A DNA stretch of 13,665 bases, from assembly GCA_004151065.3 (NCBI GenBank), contig NWUY0300007756.1:1-13665 (forward strand), in the 5' to 3' direction. The notes beneath the pieces were generated by a model. It was not told the DNA's origin. It saw only the letters and a program-made list of their open reading frames with translations, and did not search any database. Of this stretch, positions 8,475 through 13,665 are shown in pieces. This DNA is from Larix sibirica (lineage: Eukaryota; Streptophyta; Pinopsida; Pinales; Pinaceae). Both the position numbers and the translations under genes were made by a program. The stretch's first letter is position 1; every line of letters starts with the position of its first letter.

Positions 8475-8863
8475 TGATTTAATTTTGGGGCTACCTAAAT
8501 TAGCCTTTGTCGAATCTGTACATTATGTTCGAGAGCATAGTTTCCATACAGTTATACAAAAATGTCCAAGTAAAGGTATCAGGCTTCTTACACTGTTTTC
8601 AGCATTCATTGTGAACTTCAATTTGCTTGATGCCGTTGTCCCTTCTCACAAGGTATTCAGATTATCGACCTAGAAAATACAGGCATCGGTCTCAAGTCCC
8701 TCAAAGGCAAAGCAGGAGAGAGTCACCTATTCACATAGAAACACATGAGAGTCCCCCAAGGTCTTCTAATTCTTTCTTCATCCTCATGCTTATCCCTTGG
8801 AGCATTACGTGTACGTGGCTTCTATACAAGTTTCTCGTTTGAACATCACCACTCTCTAGAAAA

Positions 8864-8873
8864 TTATATATAA
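8864..8873 (-). promoter_or_regulatory. Candidate TATA box upstream of the transporter gene
   Basis: On the minus strand the sequence reads TTTTTATATATAATTTT, predicting a start near 8835 and a 5' UTR of about 435 bases. That leader would contain many ATGs, which argues either for a 5' UTR intron or against this being the main promoter. Confidence 0.25.
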
Positions 8874-8921
8874 AAATGAACATGTCACAGGAGTTTCGAT
8901 CCGGGCCAAAAGGTGTGCTTT

Positions 8922-9409
8922 TCAAATATTAAAAGAAAAAAAGGTGAACAATTGTCCAATCATGGTCAAGGGGGAGGAAAGTTCCTGCCTTTGCGCGATC
9001 ATGGAAACATTCTGAGTGAAAGGAATCAAATTACGAAAGAAATCAGTCAAACCATTTCCAGTAATTTGTCCATCACGGATTAATACACAGAAATCCTCAT
9101 CCCAGAAGGAAACCTCCTTTGACCCAAATCTACTTTCTGATCTCAATATGTCCATCTCTCTCGTTAGAGTCACATTTGTTTACGTATCTTTCGCATGGTA
9201 ACTTAAAATGTACAAAAGTATTACCTAATTGGTGTGCACTCTAAGCATTCTGTATCATCCAGGTTGGGAGTCACTCCAAAAATATGTGGATTTTCCGATT
9301 TGCCATCATAAAACACATACGTTCTTGAGAATTTATAAAGGTCGGATTGAGTAGAGAAGGATGGAGTCTGAATTTGATGATATATTCGTGTAAAACCCAG
9401 GAAGCATTG
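8922..9409 (-). pseudogene. Protein-like, frame-broken sequence of unknown family
   Basis: I do not recognise this. Three consecutive minus-strand frames each read as plausible protein: 9409-9224 (62 codons, with YVFYDGKSENPHIFG and NLDDTECLECTP), then about 9225-9130 (FVHFKLPCERYVNKC), then about 9129-8922 (KEVSFWDEDFCVLI and GNGLTDFFRNLIPF). Each hand-over shifts the frame by one base in the same direction, as two single-base insertions would. An AG|GTAATA donor-like sequence sits at the first hand-over. It could be a decayed gene, an old retrocopy, exons of an unrecognised gene, or chance. No full ORF exists, so no function is proposed. Confidence 0.3.
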
Positions 9410-9576
9410 TTACACCATACACAGCACTTGAATCAAATTGAAACTCTAATCATTCTACCAAGTTTATGTCAAGTCAGTTTCAAAAAACTTTCACGACAAG
9501 ATTAAACGTACACTCAAAAAAATTCCTGGAAGATTAGCTTTTACTTCACAAAATTACTTTAAGAGGTTCACTGACC

Positions 9577-9582
9577 CACGTG
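9577..9582. promoter_or_regulatory. G-box CACGTG (in CCACGTGAC)
   Basis: This is a palindromic G-box in an abscisic-acid-response-like context, about 1.2 kb upstream of the transporter start codon and just beside the GC-richer block at 9640-9905. Plant bZIP and bHLH proteins bind such sites. A single hexamer is weak evidence. Confidence 0.25.
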
Positions 9583-9639
9583 ACAAAGAACAAAGAATAT
9601 GGCAGACTAGTACTCTTGTGACCAAAGTAACAGAGGTAG

Positions 9640-9905
9640 GACAGGTCACTAGGTTTCTATTGCAGCGCATAGAGCGAATGAATGGATGGCAGGCCCAGAC
9701 CCACTTATCCAATCCATTCCGACAAGTGGCGTAATGATCCAGCCTTTCATGCTTTCTGTATTACCCAATTCTATACGTCCGCTTCTGTCTCTCTCCATCT
9801 TCCGTCGTGACTCAGCTTGATCTAACCGACACTCCTTACAGTCCTTCCTTTACTTCTGCTTATGTAACGCCTTCCGTCAGCAGCTCACAGGTACAGGGGA
9901 AAACA
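9640..9905. other. GC-richer block, possible promoter or untranslated first exon
   Basis: The base composition here stands out from the AT-rich flanks. On the plus strand it is pyrimidine-rich (CTTCTGTCTCTCTCCATCTT) and ends in CTCACAG|GTACAG, a good donor-like site, as a 5' UTR exon might. On the minus strand 9798-9649 is a 49-codon ORF starting MERDRSGRIELG, with TTGG|GTAATA as a possible donor. Either could be the first exon of a gene, including a distant 5' exon of the transporter. No coding homology was recognised. Confidence 0.25.
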
Positions 9906-9960
9906 CATTTCTCACGCACAGATTTCTCTTCCTTTGGTTCCAAATATGAGTTAAAAGTTT

Positions 9961-10070
9961 GAATAAAAAGTTTTTAGCTATGGTTTTACAATAAGATTAA
10001 AACTGTTTTTTATTGAATAAATAGTTTTTTAGCTATGGTTTTACAATAAGATTTAAAACTATTTTTAATT
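9961..10070. repeat. Tandem duplication, 54-bp period
   Basis: Two copies of GAATAAA(A/T)AG...TTTTTAGCTATGGTTTTACAATAAGAT start at 9961 and 10015, differing by one or two A/T indels and a substitution (AACTGTTTTT versus AACTATTTTT). It lies in an AT-rich intergenic stretch. Confidence 0.85.
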
Positions 10071-10079
10071 GGTTAAGAA

Positions 10080-10960
10080 TTAATTTTATAAGATATAAAA
10101 AAACAAGTTAAGTATTCAACATCCATATAGGTAGCAATTTGCTTCAGTCATTAATAAATTATCTCAAATGACCTGGTTTCCTTCAATATGCATAGTATAG
10201 TAGCTAATAAATCACTAACCTCACTGACAATTTTGATAAGTTTTACCACTATGAAAAAAATACAAATTACAAACTGTACAGTTACCATTGTGAGAGTGTT
10301 TTCCTTGTCAACATGATTACATGATGGAATTCTACCCGTGCCTTGCCTTGTAAGTTCAACCATCCACCAAACAATACACGAGCTTATCATCATCAACTGA
10401 AACTGAAGTGCAATTCGAAATTCCACGCACTAATGAAGAGCTTCTGTTGGTTACTTCTAAAGTCTATAAATATAAAATTAACAAGTGGGCTGAACAGTCC
10501 AGTTTACAGAATGGTTTATAATGGGAGGTTTGGAAGGTAGTAACCACCTACCACTTATTTTGTCTCTTTGCGGACAGTTTTGGCATCTGTGGTCCTTATA
10601 TTGAGATTTATTTCCAGAGTAACACTCCTCTTTCTTATAATTATAATCTTAATTAATACAGAAGAAACATCAACAACAGTTTCATAGTAGAGTGCCAAAG
10701 AGTGATACCTTGCTTTCTTTATTTATTTGCACAGGGCCATGGGCACATGAAAAAATATGAATTATGATGATTGAATGGAATCTTATATTAAAATTAAATT
10801 TTAATTTTGATGACATTAAGCTAAAGACAAGAAAAAGGACTAATCGATTACTGGAAAGGCCATAAAGTAACATTACTTTACACTCTATTTAAATGAGATT
10901 ATTATAGTCATAACCTGGTCAAGGAATAGCAGAAGTTTTAGCCGACCTGGGTAAGTCATC
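10080..10960. other. AT-rich stretch without a supported gene
   Basis: Only short frames are present. The longest, 91 codons on the minus strand at 10151-10426, begins with GTG rather than ATG and owes its membrane-like look to T-rich codons. No RNA gene or transposon end was recognised. Confidence 0.4.
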
Positions 10961-11062
10961 GTTGGGATTCATCATTTCTGTCTGTCATGTAAAAGCTTTT
11001 CTCAGTTTCGATGGTCGCAGTTAACTCGTACAACAATCATACGTCCAGAATCTACAGATTCA

Positions 11063-11236
11063 ATGTTAATGCCTGTGTGTCTTGATCTTCACGATAAGCG
11101 ATGGGATACTCAAGTGGTATGTCGATTAATTAACATGGGCTATGATGTTAGAGATCGTCTCTTCTGCTTTTTGTTTCACCATCTCTCCGTCCTCGAATTC
11201 AGATTCCAGAACCTAGTAGTAGTGGATGGGTGTTAG
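11063..11236 (+). other. Short 57-codon ORF of unknown significance
   Basis: It has an ATG start and TAG stop, with less biased composition than its flanks (VCLDLHDKRWDTQVVCRLINMGYDV). The pattern of a short strand, then a helix ending in NMGYDVR, faintly recalls the start of an NAD(P)-binding reductase, but the Gly-rich loop is missing and I do not claim the family. It could be a fragment of an exon or chance. Confidence 0.15.
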
Positions 11237-11239
11237 AGA

Positions 11240-12730
11240 TGAACGGTCAGTCTTCATCAACCAACGATAACAAGTGTCTAATTCTTCTTGGTCATGGCTG
11301 GTCCTTGGAAAAGCCTAAAGCAGGAGATGGGACAAAATGATTTTTTAGTGCATGCACATTGAATTTAAAGATGTCATGAGAGATGCCATGATTACAGTTG
11401 AAATTTAATGGCATCCACAAAGAAATTGTTCTCCAAACAACCACCTTTTCAGCTTCGAATCAAATGACTCAATTAGGGCCCCACACACGGTCCCAGAACT
11501 CTGAAGATTTTAGTCCACCCAACAATATACGTGTGACACGGTATATTCCGTAAACTAATTATAAAAGAAACCGATTCACCAACTCCATGATCCCAACAAA
11601 AACACCAATAAGTATATTGCTTTCTACTGTTTCAGACAAGGATTTTCCCAAAAGAATGAGCAAAAACTGACAAATGAAAAGTTATCCTCCCTTCTCAACC
11701 AATGGACTTTGGTCTCCACGAACTCCTTTTTTCATGCTTTGTGGTATACCCATGGCCATTGTAATTCTTAGAACCTGCGCCAAAATAGTTTTTGTTGCAA
11801 CTCCGACATTCCTCCTAAATCCCTACAAATTTAACCATAGTGACCTTTTAGGTCATCCAATTAGCACTACCACACAACCCACATGCAAACAACATGACTC
11901 TAGGAAACTAAGCAATGATCAACCTCAAGGAGACATAGAAGGTCTTGTTGGTAGTTACATAGTGATCAATTAGATGACTCCACAATGTTCTTGAGAGGGT
12001 ATAGTGGAGCACTAATAAAAAATTGCTTAATCACAAGAGAGGATGAGGGAGTGGAGTTGTGACTAGGACAACTAAGAATTGGAAAGATGGAATGGTTAAG
12101 GAAGAGGATTGTATTAATTATTAAAATTCTTGGGTTTTAATGTAGTAAGAGTAAGTTATTTTAGTGGTATGGTATTTAGTTGTCAAGGATTTTGACAAAT
12201 AGAAAACCAATATAAGAAATGAATTTATTTGTGAACTTAAGAAAAAAAACTCAAACACTAAAGAAAATAGAGAGAAGAGATGGAAGGTAGCAGCTTATTG
12301 AGCATGCACTAGTTATTGAATATCTAATAAGGGATTAGTATCTAGCCACATTCCAAAGCACCAATAACCTCCTTGAGGTGTATGAGAGATATCCCCAAAA
12401 CAATGAGAAACATGTACAGATCTAAGGTATTGTTAGTAAAAATAGATTGAGTGTTCCCTTTGTTGTGAGGTGTTGTCATTAGAGGAAATTTCACACTAAA
12501 ATCGATCAAATAAAAGAAAAATTGTGTTTATTGAGTTGGAATTTCAATAGCCAATAAAATTTTAAAAATTTAAGTTAATGATAATTGTTCAAGTAGACAT
12601 ATAAAAGTGTGTCATATTTTTATTTAGCAATATTTAATCATATATACACCACACATTAGTTAAGATAATCTTCATATGATAAATATATTTGAAATGTTAT
12701 ATATAGAATATTTTATATTATTAATACTTT
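11240..12730. other. Gene-poor AT-rich stretch
   Basis: No supported gene is present. A 99-codon plus-strand ORF with an ATG at 11674 has no recognisable domain and no splice or promoter context. From 12530 to 12730 the DNA is nearly pure A/T, leading into the LINE tail. Confidence 0.4.
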
Positions 12731-12759
12731 CATTTTTTTTCAAGATGAAAAAACCATAC

Positions 12760-12765
12760 TTTATT
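12760..12765 (-). terminator. Polyadenylation signal of the LINE
   Basis: AATAAA on the minus strand lies about 20 bases before the A-run that ends the element, the spacing expected of a retroposed mRNA 3' end. Confidence 0.55.
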
Positions 12766-13189
12766 TATGAAGTATATGTACATAGGTCAGAATTTATAGT
12801 CAACAATACAACATCATGTCCACCACAGTGACACTAACCACAAAAAACAGGCCAATATAAGGTCGGATTAACAAGTCCAGACATGATAAAACCATAAAAA
12901 GGAGAAACCAATTGAGAGCCAGAGATATGTATACCATGAAGGGTATAACTCATAGAAGTGACCAATAGAAACCGATCACCAACAAAATACGGCAAGAGAA
13001 CATATTAAATGGCACCAATCCATGATACAACAATCATGACCTATTGTAATAGATATATGCAAGAAGAATCAAATGGGTCGAAGACACAAAAATGAAAGAT
13101 AATCTTCCAAAGTATCCCCAGTAGCATAAAACAAAATTTGATAATGTATCACTTGCCCGATATATTATTTTTTGTAAATCACCATATGA

Positions 13190-13650
13190 TCAGCCGTGGA
13201 GATATGGTCCAAGTCCCATAATTAAAAAAAAAATGCCTTCCATAGCTAGTATGCCACGTCTAGAAAGAGCATCAGCCTGAATATTGTATTCACGAAATAT
13301 ATGAATGATAGATAAACCAGAAAATTCATCGAGAAGCCGCATCACATACTATGTCCAATTATGTGGTTGAAGAGCCTGTAGGGAGCATTGTGTGCGAGCC
13401 CAATTGACTATAAGTGAAGAATATCCAGATACCTGTAACAATTCAATATTCATGGACTTTGCAAAAAAAGTACCATCCATAAACCCATGAGCTCTTGACG
13501 AGTATTAGTTATAGGCCCACAATTAAACCATAATTTATAATACATGAAATGGTCCAAAACAATTATAGCACCAACGTCACACGTCTGAGCAGATTCATGG
13601 GATGCACCGTCGAATAATGCTCTGCAACCATCCATGTAACGTCCCCCTCA
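13190..13650 (-). pseudogene. Decayed LINE RNase H domain
   Basis: RNase H removes the RNA strand of RNA-DNA hybrids during retrotransposition. The first frame (down to 13450) has FDGAS with the first catalytic Asp and TRQELMGLW with the catalytic Glu. The frame then shifts by one base at a seven-T run near 13470. The second frame carries VSGYSSLIVNW, where the third catalytic residue, normally Asp in GDSS, is Tyr, and then FREYNIQADALSR with the last Asp. A TAG interrupts the second frame (after HNWT), and another in-frame stop lies upstream of the first frame's ATG. The copy is dead. Family recognition rests on these ordered motifs of the RVT_3/RNase H type. Confidence 0.7.
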
Positions 13651-13665
13651 CCCAATCCAACCATC

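Larger units (their letters stand above)
12733..13665 (-). mobile_element. 3' part of a LINE (L1-type) retrotransposon
   Basis: Reading the minus strand from the window edge, an RNase H-coding region is followed by about 430 bases without coding sequence. An AATAAA at 12765-12760 comes next, and about 20 bases later a run of eight A (12740-12733). RNase H at the C-terminus followed by a 3' UTR and poly(A) tail is the layout of plant L1-type LINEs. The reverse transcriptase and endonuclease would lie beyond 13665, so target-site duplications cannot be checked here. Confidence 0.65.

Noticed and set aside
9016-9201. 61-codon plus-strand ORF
   Set aside because: It is the antisense shadow of the minus-strand coding-like stretch at 8922-9409, which has the more protein-like composition.
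10151-10426. 91-codon minus-strand membrane-like ORF
   Set aside because: It starts at GTG, and its hydrophobicity follows from T-rich codons in AT-rich DNA; no family was recognised.
11790-11800. TTGGCGCAGG on the minus strand as a second primer-binding site
   Set aside because: The match is short and there is no CA-ended LTR with TATA and polyadenylation signals beside it.
11674-11973. 99-codon plus-strand ORF with ATG
   Set aside because: It has no recognisable domain, splice site or promoter, and the length is within chance for this much sequence.
1-13665. CRISPR array, bacterial operon, tRNA or rRNA genes
   Set aside because: The introns, plant-type splice sites and retroelements show eukaryotic nuclear DNA; no regularly spaced repeats or tRNA cloverleaf were found.

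Overview
The window looks like nuclear DNA of a seed plant. A low-density, repeat-rich layout with several worn retroelements makes a gymnosperm or other large plant genome likely, but that is an inference. It holds one convincing intact protein-coding gene, on the minus strand. The coding exons have perfect GT-AG borders and the flanks are AT-rich with many stops.

Layout. (a) 1-1016, plus strand: an LTR-like block with a TATA box (531), a polyadenylation signal (622), a U5-type hairpin (929-955), a CA end (993) and a primer-binding-site-like TGGCG motif (998). This is the probable 5' LTR and start of a Ty3-type element. (b) 1017-2640: T-rich, stop-rich sequence with no gene, possibly the leader of that element, with a lone Pol III A-box-like match at 2233. 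(c) 2680-3965, minus strand: a heavily mutated Ty3/gypsy gag-protease remnant. (d) 4380-4940: very AT-rich DNA with two separate tandem duplications that share a 45-bp period. (e) 5572-8400, minus strand: a five-exon gene for a choline-transporter-like (CTL/PNS1-type) multi-pass membrane protein, predicted at 527 residues. Its introns are 344, 153, 291 and 457 bp, and the last one contains a long imperfect hairpin. (f) 8401-9910: the upstream flank of the gene, with a candidate minus-strand TATA box, a G-box, a stretch of protein-like but frame-broken minus-strand sequence (8922-9409), and a GC-richer block (9640-9905) that could be a promoter or first exon. (g) 9961-10070: a 54-bp tandem duplication, then about 2.6 kb without a supported gene. 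(h) 12733-13665, minus strand: the 3' part of a LINE with a decayed RNase H domain, an AATAAA signal and a short poly(A) tail; its 5' part lies beyond the window.

The genes do not form a functional cluster. A single host gene sits between retroelement remains. The points most worth a second look are the intronic hairpin at 5864-5984 and the unidentified broken coding-like stretch at 8922-9409. No clearly new defence or metabolic system is visible.
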